Assembly: GCF_024641065.1 (NCBI RefSeq)
Contig: NZ_JAHEDV010000002.1
Location: 124,001 to 188,000 of the forward strand
Length of the DNA stretch: 64,000 nucleotides
Source of the DNA: Rhodoluna sp.
Lineage (GTDB): Bacteria; Actinomycetota; Actinomycetes; Actinomycetales; Microbacteriaceae
Reading direction: 5' to 3'
Every line of letters starts with the position of its first letter. Position 1 is the stretch's first letter. Shown in pieces: positions 34,647 through 43,636 of this stretch. The notes below the pieces were generated by a model. That model searched no databases. It was not told the origin of the DNA and saw nothing but the letters and a program-made list of their open reading frames with translations. Made by a program: the position numbers and the translations under genes.

Positions 34647-35645
34647 TTAGATTCCGGCGATCTTTGCTGCGTCGAGCAAGACCTTGGCCGCAACTTCGAT
34701 GCCCTCAATGCGCCCTAGCGACACATCTTCGTGCTCAATGTTGAGAACCATGTTTGGATCGACCTCGTTTAGAGCCTTGATGAACTCAGCCCAATAAGCG
34801 GTGTCGTGTCCGCGACCCAGGGCAACAAAGTCCCAAGCCGAGTTCTTAGGCCATTCGTTAACCCACTCGTCGCCACCAAGGTTGGTGCGATTCTCATCTG
34901 GGCTAAGGCGTCTAAAGCTGTTGTCTAGAACGCCCTCGATGGCGGCGTGCGGGTTAACCCGAACATCCTTGGCAGCTGCGTGAACAACCAGTGAGCCCAA
35001 GTCGCGAACAACCGCAATTGGATCCATCTGCTGCCAGAACAAGTGTGAGGCGTCTAGCTCAACGCCGATGTTGGTGGTGCCCGCGCGCTCAACCAGTTCA
35101 CGCATTGACGATGGGTTGAAGACTAGGTTCTGTGGGTGAAGCTCAAGAGCCACCTTTACGCCGTTGTCAACTGCAAGCTTGTCTACTTCTGACCAGTACT
35201 CAGCTGCTACACCCCACTGGTACTCAAGAACATCAAGGTATGCCGAGTTCCAAGCATTTACGATCCAGTTAGGGTACTTAGCCCCTGGTTCACCACCAGG
35301 CAGACCCGACATGGTCACCACGCGAGTCTGGCCTAGTCGGCCGGCAAGACGGATTGAACGCTTAACGTCTTCTCCGTGCTTGTCACCAATTACTTTGTTT
35401 GGGTGCAGTGGGTTTCCGTTGCAGTTCAAGCCACCGATCTCAACGCCGGTTCCCTCAAAGATTGCTAGAAAGTCGTCACGAGCCGAATCGCTGACAAGAA
35501 TTTCATCCATGGTTGGAACGTGCACTGCTGGCAAGAAGCCGCCGGTGTTTAGCTCGATAGTGGTTAGACCTAGGTCACCAATAACTTTGATTGCCTCTGG
35601 CAGGCTGCGGTCGTGAAGGATCGCGTTGTATAGACCGAACTTCAT
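34647..35645 (-). CDS. Sugar phosphate isomerase/epimerase-family protein
   Basis: 332 residues, AP endonuclease 2-like TIM barrel (xylose-isomerase superfamily). LTTIELNTGG, VALELHPQNLVFNP, NIGVELDASHLFW and LNIEHED supply the metal-binding Glu/His/Asp. Next to a Gfo/Idh dehydrogenase (2-base gap) such proteins often act on the 3-keto or keto-inositol product by isomerisation or elimination. The exact reaction is unknown. Confidence 0.85.
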   Translation of the reverse strand: MKFGLYNAILHDRSLPEAIKVIGDLGLTTIELNTGGFLPAVHVPTMDEILVSDSARDDFLAIFEGTGVEIGGLNCNGNPLHPNKVIGDKHGEDVKRSIRLAGRLGQTRVVTMSGLPGGEPGAKYPNWIVNAWNSAYLDVLEYQWGVAAEYWSEVDKLAVDNGVKVALELHPQNLVFNPSSMRELVERAGTTNIGVELDASHLFWQQMDPIAVVRDLGSLVVHAAAKDVRVNPHAAIEGVLDNSFRRLSPDENRTNLGGDEWVNEWPKNSAWDFVALGRGHDTAYWAEFIKALNEVDPNMVLNIEHEDVSLGRIEGIEVAAKVLLDAAKIAGI

Positions 35646-35647
35646 GA

Positions 35648-36859
35648 TTACTTTCCTGCCTTTAGATAGCTCGGGGTTGAAGCAGGCACTGCAACGTTTG
35701 CACCGTGCGCCTTACCTGACTGGATTACTGCTTCGATGACCTCCATGTTGTGAAGGCCGTCACGGAAGTCTGGACAGAATGGCAGGGCATCGGTCTCAGG
35801 AAGACCGGCTACTTCTTGAAGGAATGCACGGTTCTGGAAGAAGAACTGGTCATTTTGGCCTACGTTTACTCCCGGCGCATCAACCGGCAGACCGCCAGCG
35901 ATGTAAGGGTGTGATGGGCCAACCTGAATGGTTCGGAAACCACGCTGACCATATGGGTCTTCGTTCAGAACCAGCTGGAATTCACCGTTTCGAGCCTGGG
36001 TGAATCTTGCGGCACCCTTCTCACAGTAAACCTCGAACTCTAGAGAGGTTGGGTGGCCAGCGGCAACACGTGATACTTCGATTGCTCCGGCAACTCCGCC
36101 GAAGTCTGCGATGAAGCCTGCATAGTCGTCGTTCTCAACGGCCTCCATTTTGTCTGAGACTGTTGCACCAGAGTGGCCTTGAACTGCGCCGGTAGCAACT
36201 GGACGTTCTTTGATCGAAGTAACAAAGCGTGCACCCGAAACCGAAGCGAATGGTTTTCCTGTGATGAATTCGGCTACATAAGAAATGTGTGAGCCAACAT
36301 CAGCTAGTGCGCCGGTGCCTGGGCCACCCTTGTAGCGCCATGCCATTGGAGACATTGGGTCTGAAGAATAGTCGGCCCAGTAGTTTCCGCTGAAGTGAAG
36401 AACCTCACCTAGCTGGCCTGAAGAGATGATCTTTTGAATTGCTGCGATTGCTGGGTTACGCAGAAAGGTTAGACCGATGCGAGCAACTGACTTTGCGTTG
36501 TCTGCGGCTGCGACCATTGCTCGTGCGTCATCAAGGGTGTCGCTAAGTGGCTTCTCGCACAGCACATGCTTTCCGGCAGCCAATAGGCCTTCAACGATCT
36601 CACGGTGTAGGTGGTTTGCAACCACAACCGAAACAGCATGGATGTTTGGGTCATCGGCAATTCGACGCCAGTCAGAGTCGGTGCGCTCGTAGCCAAATCG
36701 GTCAGCGGCCTGCTGGCCGAACTGAGGCATTACATCGCCAATCGAGACCAATCTAACTGGTGGCAAGTTTGAGTCATATAGCGAAGTAGCTGCGCGGTAG
36801 GCGGCTGCGTGAGCGCGACCTGCCATACCTGCACCGATTACGGCAACACCGATGGTCAT
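35648..36859 (-). CDS. Gfo/Idh/MocA-family oxidoreductase (system 1)
   Basis: 403 residues from ATG 36859 (AAAGGAGAG 7 bases upstream). A frame extending to 36913 would read through the operators and is not used. NAD(P)-binding GVAVIGAGMAGRAH and the family's EKPLSDTLDDA are visible, with GALADVGSHISY supplying the catalytic-region aspartate/histidine. Oxidises a sugar, glycoside or inositol hydroxyl. First gene of an operon of five (dehydrogenase, isomerase, binding protein, permease, ATPase) controlled by the divergent LacI gene. Confidence 0.9.
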   Translation of the reverse strand: MTIGVAVIGAGMAGRAHAAAYRAATSLYDSNLPPVRLVSIGDVMPQFGQQAADRFGYERTDSDWRRIADDPNIHAVSVVVANHLHREIVEGLLAAGKHVLCEKPLSDTLDDARAMVAAADNAKSVARIGLTFLRNPAIAAIQKIISSGQLGEVLHFSGNYWADYSSDPMSPMAWRYKGGPGTGALADVGSHISYVAEFITGKPFASVSGARFVTSIKERPVATGAVQGHSGATVSDKMEAVENDDYAGFIADFGGVAGAIEVSRVAAGHPTSLEFEVYCEKGAARFTQARNGEFQLVLNEDPYGQRGFRTIQVGPSHPYIAGGLPVDAPGVNVGQNDQFFFQNRAFLQEVAGLPETDALPFCPDFRDGLHNMEVIEAVIQSGKAHGANVAVPASTPSYLKAGK

Positions 36860-36886
36860 GTGTTTCTCTCCTTTGAGAATCCTGCT

Positions 36887-36911
36887 GGAGCGCTCCATTA
36901 TGGAGCGCTCC
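36887..36911. promoter_or_regulatory. Two LacI-type operators (system 1)
   Basis: Two copies of the perfect palindrome GGAGCGCTCC at 36887-36896 and 36902-36911, 15 bases centre to centre, between the dehydrogenase start and the LacI gene. CATAAT lies between them on the minus strand (36902-36897) and could be a -10. Confidence 0.8.
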
Positions 36912-36989
36912 ACTAAAAGTAGCAGGAAGCAATCTAGATTTGTGGAACTTTATTGAAACGTTATTTTGTAATAACAAAGTGTTATTTTT

Positions 36990-36999
36990 GGAGCGCTCC
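36990..36999. promoter_or_regulatory. Third LacI-type operator (system 1)
   Basis: A third GGAGCGCTCC, 18 bases before the LacI start, about 88 bases from the other pair, which would allow looping and self-repression. The A/T-rich stretch between also has GTTATT-N4-AATAAC (36960-36975). Confidence 0.78.
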
Positions 37000-37016
37000 G
37001 CTAGATTGGAGAAATC

Positions 37017-38027
37017 ATGTCTGAGACCAACAAAGCGCCTAAAAAGCCGACCATCTACGATGTCGCGGCTGTAGCTGGCGTTTCTAAATCTTTGGTCTCG
37101 CTGGTTATGCGCGACGACCCTTCGGTGTCTGAACCACGCCGTGATGCTGTGTTGGCAGCAATCAAAAAACTGAACTACCGACCTAGCCGCTATGCGCAGC
37201 AATTGGCCAGCCACAAAACTCGCTCGGTTGGCGTGCTCATCACCGACTATAAAAACCTGTCTTTCGTAAACGTGCTCAAAGGTCTGCGCGAAGTTCTCGA
37301 CGACGCCGGCTATCAGGTGATTATTTCTGACATTCACCGAAGCCCCAATTTTTCTGAAGACCCGGTTGACGCATTTGTCTCGATGGAGGTTGAGGGCATC
37401 GTGTTCATTGCCGAACCCGCTGGCTTGCGCACCAAAAATCTAAACATTCCAACTGTGATGATCGGCGGTCGCGAGACTTTGATCGAGGGCTCAGACCTGG
37501 TCTCTTCTGACGACAGCGAAGGTACCCGCCTGGTTCTCGAGCACCTTTCTGGTTTGGGTCACCGCAACATTGCCCACCTAACCGGTGTTGGCGGCATCGC
37601 TGCAAACCGTCGCAACTCATATGTGAAGCAAATGAAATCACGCGGATTCAAACCCGTGGTTTTTGGCCACTCGCAGCCGACTACTGAAATTGGCGGCTAC
37701 CTGGGCGCTAAAGAGCTGCTTGCCTCGGGCGAAAAGTTCACTGCAATTTACGCGGCAAACGACTACATGGCGGCCGGTGCGATCTCAGCCCTCAAAGAAC
37801 AAAATCTTTCAGTGCCCAAGGATGTCTCGGTTGTCGGCTATGACAACGCACCTATTTCAAGCAATTTCATGCTCAAGCTCTCATCAGTTGATGACATGGG
37901 TATAGCTATTGGGCGAAATGCGGCAACTTTGATTCTTGAGCGCGCAAATGAGCCCAAAAAGGCCACGCCTAAAGTAGTGCTCTTGAAGCCAGACCTAGTG
38001 GTCAGAAAATCGACCAGAAAAATTTAG
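37017..38027 (+). CDS. LacI-family transcriptional regulator (system 1)
   Basis: 336 residues. Helix-turn-helix TIYDVAAVAGVSKSLVSLVM (about 12-31), hinge RPSRYAQQLAS, then the sugar-binding core. GGAG precedes ATG by 5 bases. It is divergent from the dehydrogenase-transporter operon and three identical palindromes occupy the shared region, so it most likely controls both. It is predicted to be relieved by the imported sugar or its keto product. Its stop overlaps the glpX stop by 4 bases. Confidence 0.93.
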   Translation: MSETNKAPKKPTIYDVAAVAGVSKSLVSLVMRDDPSVSEPRRDAVLAAIKKLNYRPSRYAQQLASHKTRSVGVLITDYKNLSFVNVLKGLREVLDDAGYQVIISDIHRSPNFSEDPVDAFVSMEVEGIVFIAEPAGLRTKNLNIPTVMIGGRETLIEGSDLVSSDDSEGTRLVLEHLSGLGHRNIAHLTGVGGIAANRRNSYVKQMKSRGFKPVVFGHSQPTTEIGGYLGAKELLASGEKFTAIYAANDYMAAGAISALKEQNLSVPKDVSVVGYDNAPISSNFMLKLSSVDDMGIAIGRNAATLILERANEPKKATPKVVLLKPDLVVRKSTRKI

Positions 38028-38986
38028 CGCCAGCGTGAAGCCAAGTAGTCGGCTTTCACGCGGCGAATGGTGCCTGATCGGGCTCGAAGAATGATGCTGT
38101 CGGTGGTTAGGTATTGACCGTTCTTTTGAACACCGTTAAGTAGCAAACCGTCGGTGACTCCGGTGGCAACAAAGTAGGTGTTGTCGCTCGCTACCAAGTC
38201 ATCCATTTCAAATATTCTGGTGAGGTCGTGCCCGGCGGCAATTGCTTTTTGCATTTCGGGCGCAGACTGCGGGCTGATTCGACCCTGCATGAAACCGCCC
38301 AGTGCCTTAGTTGCGCAAGCGGTGATGGTTCCTTCTGGAGCACCACCGACACCAAGAAGCATGTCGATGTTTCCGTCTCCGGTAACGGCGTGAATTCCGG
38401 CAGCAACATCGCCGTCGAGGAACAAGCGGGTGCGGCCACCAGCGCGACGAACGGCTTCTTGAAGCGGCACGTGACGAGGTCGGTCGATCATGGCAACTGT
38501 GATGTCGCTCACATCTTTCTTCAGAGCTTTGGCAAGTTCACGAACGTTTTCTTCAACCGTCTGGTCAAGGCTTACCGCGCCTTTTCCGGCTGCGACGGTG
38601 ACGAGCTTATCCATGTAAAAAACATCTTGAGGGTTATACATTGACCCGCGGTCGGCTACTGCGATAACTGAGATAGCGTGTGCGCGGCCGGCAGCGGTAA
38701 CGGATGTTCCGTCAACCGGATCGACTGCAACATCGCACTCTGGGCCGTTCAGGTTTCCGACGACCTCGCCGTTGAAGAGCATTGGGGCTTCGTCTTTTTC
38801 GCCCTCGCCAATTACGACAGTGCCGGCGAAGTCTACGGTTGAAAGAAATTCACGCATGGCATCTACGGCTGCTTTATCAGCTGCGTTTTTGTCGCCACGG
38901 CCGATGAAAGCGCTGGCCTTAATCGCAGCTGCTTCGGTGGCTCGCACCAATTCCATTCCGAGGTTGCGGTCTGGTCTTGTGTTCAT
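38024..38986 (-). CDS. glpX: Fructose-1,6-bisphosphatase, class II
   Basis: 320 residues from ATG 38986 (AAAGGAG 7 bases upstream). The longer frame to 39034 is not preferred. GlpX features: IGEGEKDEAPML, DPVDGTS (metal and phosphate site) and GVGGAPEGTITA. Removes phosphate from fructose 1,6-bisphosphate in gluconeogenesis. No operator of either sugar system is near its start, so it may be constitutive. Confidence 0.95.
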   Translation of the reverse strand: MNTRPDRNLGMELVRATEAAAIKASAFIGRGDKNAADKAAVDAMREFLSTVDFAGTVVIGEGEKDEAPMLFNGEVVGNLNGPECDVAVDPVDGTSVTAAGRAHAISVIAVADRGSMYNPQDVFYMDKLVTVAAGKGAVSLDQTVEENVRELAKALKKDVSDITVAMIDRPRHVPLQEAVRRAGGRTRLFLDGDVAAGIHAVTGDGNIDMLLGVGGAPEGTITACATKALGGFMQGRISPQSAPEMQKAIAAGHDLTRIFEMDDLVASDNTYFVATGVTDGLLLNGVQKNGQYLTTDSIILRARSGTIRRVKADYLASRWR

Positions 38987-39068
38987 GGCGACTCCTTTGT
39001 CTAAGCCGATGCTTTTGTTAATACATTTTAGCAATTTCTTGGTTTGTCATTGAACTTATTGCGTAAAG

Positions 39069-39097
39069 TTGGAACGGTCCATTCTTTTTAGTGTAGA
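39069..39097 (+). promoter_or_regulatory. iolG promoter with LacI-type operator (system 2)
   Basis: TGGAACGGTCCA at 39070-39081, the same 12-mer found at 42450 and 43637. A candidate -35 TTGGAA (39069-39074) overlaps it, and TGTAGA (39092-39097) lies 17 bases downstream. Confidence 0.7.
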
Positions 39098-39174
39098 TTT
39101 TTCTTTCAACGGCGAGAAGTCGCGCTATTAAAGTTTTTGACTCAAAGATTTAGAACAGAGACAAGGGAGTCCCT

Positions 39175-40185
39175 ATGAGCAACAAAGTACGTATTGGTTT
39201 GATTGGCACCGGCCGCATCGGTCAGGTTCACGCAGCCACCGTGGCAGCTTCTGCAAACGCAGAACTCACCTGGGTTTGCGACGTTTTTGTTGAAGGTGCC
39301 GAAAAGACCGCTGCTCAGTATGGCGGCAAGGCAACCAACGACCCAGCTGCTGTTTTTGCCTCTGGCGAAGTTGACGCGGTAATCGTTGCCTCACCTACCT
39401 CAACCCACATTGACTTGATCAGCGCTGCGATCGATGCTGGTGTTCACGTGCTGTGCGAGAAGCCAATTGACCTAGACATCAACCGCGTCAACTCTTTGCG
39501 CGCCAAGGCAAAAGCCGCAAACATCAAGATTGCACTTGGCTTCAACCGACGCTTCGACCAGCAGTTCGCCGAGATTCAGAAGCGCGTTGCAGCTGGCGAC
39601 ATTGGCAATCTAGAGCAGGTCACCATCATCAGTCGCGACCCAGCCCCGGCTCCAAAGGCTTACCTAGAGGTTTCGGGCGGCATCTTCAGAGACATGACAA
39701 TTCATGACTTCGACATGGCCCGTTTCTTTGTGCCAAACATCGTTGAAGTTTCGGCCGTAGGCGCAAACTCATTCAGCGACGAAATCCGTGAAATTGGCGA
39801 CTTTGACAGCGTTGTTGTGACTCTCAAAGGCGAGGGCGGCGAGCTAATTACCATCATCAACTCACGTCACAGCGCATTTGGTTATGACCAGCGCCTTGAG
39901 GCATTTGGTAGCGATGGCGCCTTGTTCGCCGAGAACGTTGCGCCAACCACTGTGAAGCTCTACACCAACAAGGTTGTTGAAGCTCGAAACCCATACATGG
40001 AGTTCTTCTTGGAGCGCTATGCCTTCGCCTACAGCAACGAACTAGAGCAGTTCATCACGAGCATTGAATCTGGTGAAGTTCTAAACCCTACCTTCGAAGA
40101 CGGTCGTGCGGCTCTGATCTTGGCTGATGCAGCTCAAGAATCAGCTACCACTGGCAAGTCGGTCAAGGTAGATCTAAACAAATAA
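39175..40185 (+). CDS. iolG: Inositol 2-dehydrogenase
   Basis: 336 residues, normal length. NAD-binding GLIGTGRIGQVH, the EKPIDLD motif around the catalytic lysine, ALGFNRRFD, and GGIFRDMTIHDFDMARF with the catalytic aspartate and histidine. This combination is typical of IolG: myo-inositol to scyllo-inosose with NAD. AAGGGAG precedes ATG. Single-gene unit with its own operator and terminator; other members of the regulon are the divergent operons at 42431 and 43747. Confidence 0.87.
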   Translation: MSNKVRIGLIGTGRIGQVHAATVAASANAELTWVCDVFVEGAEKTAAQYGGKATNDPAAVFASGEVDAVIVASPTSTHIDLISAAIDAGVHVLCEKPIDLDINRVNSLRAKAKAANIKIALGFNRRFDQQFAEIQKRVAAGDIGNLEQVTIISRDPAPAPKAYLEVSGGIFRDMTIHDFDMARFFVPNIVEVSAVGANSFSDEIREIGDFDSVVVTLKGEGGELITIINSRHSAFGYDQRLEAFGSDGALFAENVAPTTVKLYTNKVVEARNPYMEFFLERYAFAYSNELEQFITSIESGEVLNPTFEDGRAALILADAAQESATTGKSVKVDLNK

Positions 40186-40213
40186 AGCTTCTCTGTCACC
40201 TTTCGAAAAGCAA

Positions 40214-40250
40214 AAGTGCCGGTCTCAACTTCGAGGCCGGCACTTCTGTT
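40214..40250 (+). terminator. iolG terminator
   Basis: AAGTGCCGGTCTC (40214-40226) pairs with GAGGCCGGCACTT (40233-40245), one G-T pair, followed by CTGTTT. Confidence 0.75.
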
Positions 40251-40305
40251 TCAAGATGGGGATTTGGAGCTTGTAGGTCACTGGGGTTTGTGACCTTTTC
40301 TATTT

Positions 40306-41202
40306 CTACTCCTCTTCGAGCTCTTTCGCTACTGATCTGATGAAATCAACGCTTTGTTTTGCTTCAGCGAATGGACCTTGGCCTGCTTCGGGCTCTCCAT
40401 TAATCACATTGTCTTGCTCAAGCACGAACCAGCCGTCGAAGCCAGATTGAATTAAGTTGCGCACGATTGAACGCACATCAACGTCACCGGTGCCCAGTGG
40501 CACATACATTCCTTCAAGGATTCCCTGGTAATAAGTGATCTCGCCTGACTGAACGCGGTTAGCGATTGCCAGGTTTACATCCTTGAGGTGTGAGTGTGCA
40601 ACACGCTTTGCATACTTAGCTGCAAACTCAACAGGGTCGGTGCCACCAATAATCATGTGACCGGTGTCTAGGCAGAAGTCGATGTTAGAGCCTTCAAGCA
40701 CAGCCATTACGTCTGCCTTGGTCTCAACCATGGTGCCAACGTGAGGGTGAAGCACTGCTTTTACACCCTGCGCGGCAGCAGCGACTTGAATGCGATTCAG
40801 GTTCGTGAAAAACACATTCCATCCGGCTTCATCAAGCTCTGGGCGCTTGGTGTCATAGCCGTCTAGACCGGTGTCAGCAGACAAAACCAACGTCTTGGCC
40901 CCAGCCGCAGCATAGCTTTCAAGTTCTTTCAAGATTATTGGCAGCGGGTCATAATCTGCCTGGTGCATCACAATCGGAAAGAAGCCTCCAACGGCTTCCA
41001 TTCCGTGGGCGGCGAGAACTTCTGCTCGCTCGGCAGGCTCAACCGGGAGAAAACCGAGAGGACCAAATTCTGTTGCTCCCAAGCCAAGTTCGGCCATCTC
41101 TTGAAGCACACGCTCTGGGCTCATCTGGTGACCCCATCCTGGAACTTCACAAACACCCCAAGAGATAGGTGCGCCGGCGATTTTTACGGTTGCTGAGCTC
41201 AT
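40306..41202 (-). CDS. IolE-like inosose dehydratase / sugar isomerase family
   Basis: 298 residues from ATG 41202, which shares a base with the stop of the gene before (TAATG). A frame upstream to 41301 overlaps that gene and is rejected. KIAGAPISWGVCEVPGWG at the start is the IolE-type first strand. VKAVLHPHVGTMVET, NIDFCLDTGHMIIGG, AHSHLKDV and FVLEQDN give the metal-site His, Asp and Glu. Likely handles the keto-inositol made by the dehydrogenases. IolE is the best match, but another isomerase of this superfamily is possible. Confidence 0.75.
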   Translation of the reverse strand: MSSATVKIAGAPISWGVCEVPGWGHQMSPERVLQEMAELGLGATEFGPLGFLPVEPAERAEVLAAHGMEAVGGFFPIVMHQADYDPLPIILKELESYAAAGAKTLVLSADTGLDGYDTKRPELDEAGWNVFFTNLNRIQVAAAAQGVKAVLHPHVGTMVETKADVMAVLEGSNIDFCLDTGHMIIGGTDPVEFAAKYAKRVAHSHLKDVNLAIANRVQSGEITYYQGILEGMYVPLGTGDVDVRSIVRNLIQSGFDGWFVLEQDNVINGEPEAGQGPFAEAKQSVDFIRSVAKELEEE

Positions 41203-42431
41203 TAGTTTTTTCTTTCTGCGCGTATTGCTGCTGTTGAGTTTTTGCTTGGCGCGATGGGCACCCACTGCTTGGACTGCATAGACTCTTCGACCGCCGAGCA
41301 CACTCGGGCAGCTGAAACTGCATCATGGATGTTTGAGTTCTTTGCCTCTTCACCCAAGTAGGCGAGCAAAAACTTCTTTGCTTCGATTACCTTGAGATCG
41401 TCATAGCCCATTCCGGTGCCGGCGCCTGGGTGAAAGTGGTCGAAGTCGCCGAACCCAGGGCCCACCATGATTCGCTGGTAGCCAAGGTGGTTTCCCTTGC
41501 GGCCAATGGCCACCTCAAGTTCATTCATGCGCTCGAAGTCCCATTTGACTGAACCCTCGGTGCCATAGATTTCAAAGTTGTAACTTGCACGAGGCCCAAC
41601 TGAAACACGTGATGCTTCAAGCGTTCCGATTGCGCCCGCAGCCACTGCGTTGTCACTAAGGCGAATCAACATTCCCGCGTAGTCTTCGTTCTCAACTGGC
41701 TTACGTTCGCCGCCTTCTATAACGTCAAAGTGAGTTCCCTGGCCCATCTGCAAAACTGGCCGTTCGGTGTAGACAGTCTTGGTGAAACCTGAAACCTCGG
41801 CAATCGGGCCGACCATGTATTGAACTAGGTCAACCAGATGGCCCATTAGGTCTCCAAGCACTCCGCTGCCAGCTAAGCCACGGATGAATCGCCATGACAG
41901 CGCTCCGTTTGGCTCTGATGAATAGTCAGCAAAGAAGGTTCCACGAAGATTTGTGATTTGGCCGAGAGAACCATCGGCAACCAATTTCTTGATGTGTTCA
42001 ACCGCCGGGGCGTGACGATAGTTGAATCCGATGGTGCTGACTACCCCGGCTTCGACTGCAGCTGACTCAACTGACTCGGTTTCTTCTGCCCCGCGCCCAA
42101 CAGGCTTCTCAATCCAGAAGGCCTTGCCGGCTTTCGCTGCTGCGATTCCGATTTCGGCGTGTAAGAAGTTTGGTGCACAGATTGAAACTACGTCGACCTC
42201 CGGGTCGTTCAAGACATCCGTGTAATCAAGGGTTGAACGCTCATAACCAAGAACATCGCGAGCGTAGTCGGCACGTTCTTGGGAGGTGTCAGCAGCAATG
42301 ATCAAGCGAGGCTTGATTCCCAATTCTGGGTAAACAATCGGTAGCGCCTGGTAAGCGCGAGAATGCACCTTGCCCATCCATCCGACGCTGATGAGGCCGA
42401 CACCGACGGTCTTAGTTACTGGAATCGCCAT
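41202..42431 (-). CDS. Gfo/Idh/MocA-family oxidoreductase (system 2)
   Basis: 409 residues, AAGGA before ATG. GVGLISVGWMGKVHSRAY and EKPVGRGAEETES are the cofactor and lysine motifs, GVLGDLMGHLVDL the catalytic region. It resembles the system 1 dehydrogenase (same length class, conserved stretches such as ENEDYAG and TLEASRVSVGP). Co-transcribed with the IolE-like gene; operator and promoter described at 42450. Confidence 0.9.
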   Translation of the reverse strand: MAIPVTKTVGVGLISVGWMGKVHSRAYQALPIVYPELGIKPRLIIAADTSQERADYARDVLGYERSTLDYTDVLNDPEVDVVSICAPNFLHAEIGIAAAKAGKAFWIEKPVGRGAEETESVESAAVEAGVVSTIGFNYRHAPAVEHIKKLVADGSLGQITNLRGTFFADYSSEPNGALSWRFIRGLAGSGVLGDLMGHLVDLVQYMVGPIAEVSGFTKTVYTERPVLQMGQGTHFDVIEGGERKPVENEDYAGMLIRLSDNAVAAGAIGTLEASRVSVGPRASYNFEIYGTEGSVKWDFERMNELEVAIGRKGNHLGYQRIMVGPGFGDFDHFHPGAGTGMGYDDLKVIEAKKFLLAYLGEEAKNSNIHDAVSAARVCSAVEESMQSKQWVPIAPSKNSTAAIRAERKN

Positions 42432-42449
42432 TGAATCCTTCTTTCATAA

Positions 42450-42490
42450 TGGAACGGTCCAATTTTTGTGGACAAAATTCCAGTTGTCAA
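42450..42490 (-). promoter_or_regulatory. Promoter and LacI-type operator of the dehydrogenase-IolE operon
   Basis: -35 TTGACA (42490-42485), 17 bases, -10 AAAAAT (42467-42462), then the operator TGGAACGGTCCA (42450-42461) directly at the expected transcription start. A repressor there would block initiation. Confidence 0.8.
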
Positions 42491-42504
42491 ATCAATCTGA
42501 CGAA

Positions 42505-43536
42505 TTATTTTGCAGATGCCGTCGTTGTCGAATCACGTACCGCCAGTCGCGGCAGTAGGAGAATCTCTTGGCCCTTGAATTCTTCAGCTAGGTCAAGGTC
42601 TGCCAAAAGCTCAGCCGCTTTGTGGGCGATTGCTTCTTTTTCTTGCTCTACAGAAGTCAGCGACACTTTGCTCAATGCGGCAATGTACACATTGTCATAC
42701 CCGGTTAGAGCAACTTTTTTGCCGCCGGCTTCAAGGTTTTGATCAACGGCATCTTGGGCGCCTATGGCAATGATGTCGTTGAACGAGACAATTGCCGTTG
42801 GCTTTTCTTTGGTACTCAACAAGAGCTTTGCCGCCGAATAGCCGCCAGCTTCAGTGCGGTCACACTCTTCGACACGAATCGACTTTGCTAGGCCGGCATC
42901 AAGCATTGCGCGCTCATAGGCCGCCTCACGAAGAATCGACACCGCTTCGTCTCTTGGGCCGATGTAGGCAATGCGGTTGTGGCCCAAACTCTTCAGGTGC
43001 TTCACAACCAGGCGCATGCCCTCGTTGTCGTCACTTCGCACGGTGATCGCTTTAGGCAACTGGGTTGCAATACCCGTGGCCATAATCACAGGCACAGAAG
43101 CTGGCACATTTTTCAATGCCTTGTAGTCAGGCAGACCGCCCACGATCATGATGCTCTTTGGGCGAAGGTCTAACACCGAACTAACGGTTGACGGTTCAAG
43201 AGTCTTGCGACCATTGCGCTCACTAATTACGGCTGCCGCCATATATGTGTTGATTCCGCGTTCGAGCAAAGCCTTGCGAGTGAAGTCTGCGATCTCGGTG
43301 AACAGCGGGTTGTGCAAGTCGGCGACAATCAACGCGACAAAGTCACCAGACCCAGATGAAAGAGAGCGCGCCCAAAGGTTTGGGGTAAATCCAAGCTTCT
43401 TAGCCGCGGCCATGACTTTATCGCGGCGCTCTTGGCTAACACCGGTCTCGCTTGAGAACACTAGTGAAACCAACGACTTAGAGACGCCAGCTTCAGCTGC
43501 GACATCGCGAATAGTTGGTCGCTTGTTCAGTGCCAC
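42505..43536 (-). CDS. LacI-family transcriptional regulator (system 2)
   Basis: 343 residues from GTG 43536 with AGGGGA 5 bases upstream. The frame to 43575 would cross a palindrome. Helix-turn-helix TIRDVAAEAGVSKSLVSLVF (about 6-25), hinge NLWARSLSSG, sugar-binding core to the end. It sits between the dehydrogenase-IolE operon and the transporter operon. The 12-mer TGGAACGGTCCA upstream of both and of iolG is its most likely operator. Confidence 0.92.
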   Translation of the reverse strand: MALNKRPTIRDVAAEAGVSKSLVSLVFSSETGVSQERRDKVMAAAKKLGFTPNLWARSLSSGSGDFVALIVADLHNPLFTEIADFTRKALLERGINTYMAAAVISERNGRKTLEPSTVSSVLDLRPKSIMIVGGLPDYKALKNVPASVPVIMATGIATQLPKAITVRSDDNEGMRLVVKHLKSLGHNRIAYIGPRDEAVSILREAAYERAMLDAGLAKSIRVEECDRTEAGGYSAAKLLLSTKEKPTAIVSFNDIIAIGAQDAVDQNLEAGGKKVALTGYDNVYIAALSKVSLTSVEQEKEAIAHKAAELLADLDLAEEFKGQEILLLPRLAVRDSTTTASAK

Positions 43537-43569
43537 GGATTCCCCTAAAGAAGTTTGCTTTTTGTACTT

Positions 43570-43581
43570 GTCCAATTGGAC
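43570..43581. promoter_or_regulatory. Perfect palindrome before the LacI gene (system 2)
   Basis: GTCCAATTGGAC, 12 bases, 34 bases before the LacI start. It differs at its centre from the repeated 12-mer, so it may be an autoregulatory variant or bind another protein. Confidence 0.5.
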
Positions 43582-43612
43582 TGTCTAAAAGGCTAGCACC
43601 GACGCAGCGATA

Positions 43613-43635
43613 GATTTCGGTTCGATAACGAAATC
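43613..43635. promoter_or_regulatory. Inverted repeat GATTTCG-N9-CGAAATC
   Basis: A perfect 7-bp inverted repeat just before the TGGAACGGTCCA operator in the divergent region. Confidence 0.4.
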
Positions 43636-43636
43636 G

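Noticed and set aside
36913-36990. CRP-type site at GTTATT-N4-AATAAC
   Set aside because: The repeat does not match the TGTGA-type half sites of CRP; it could simply be A/T-rich promoter DNA.
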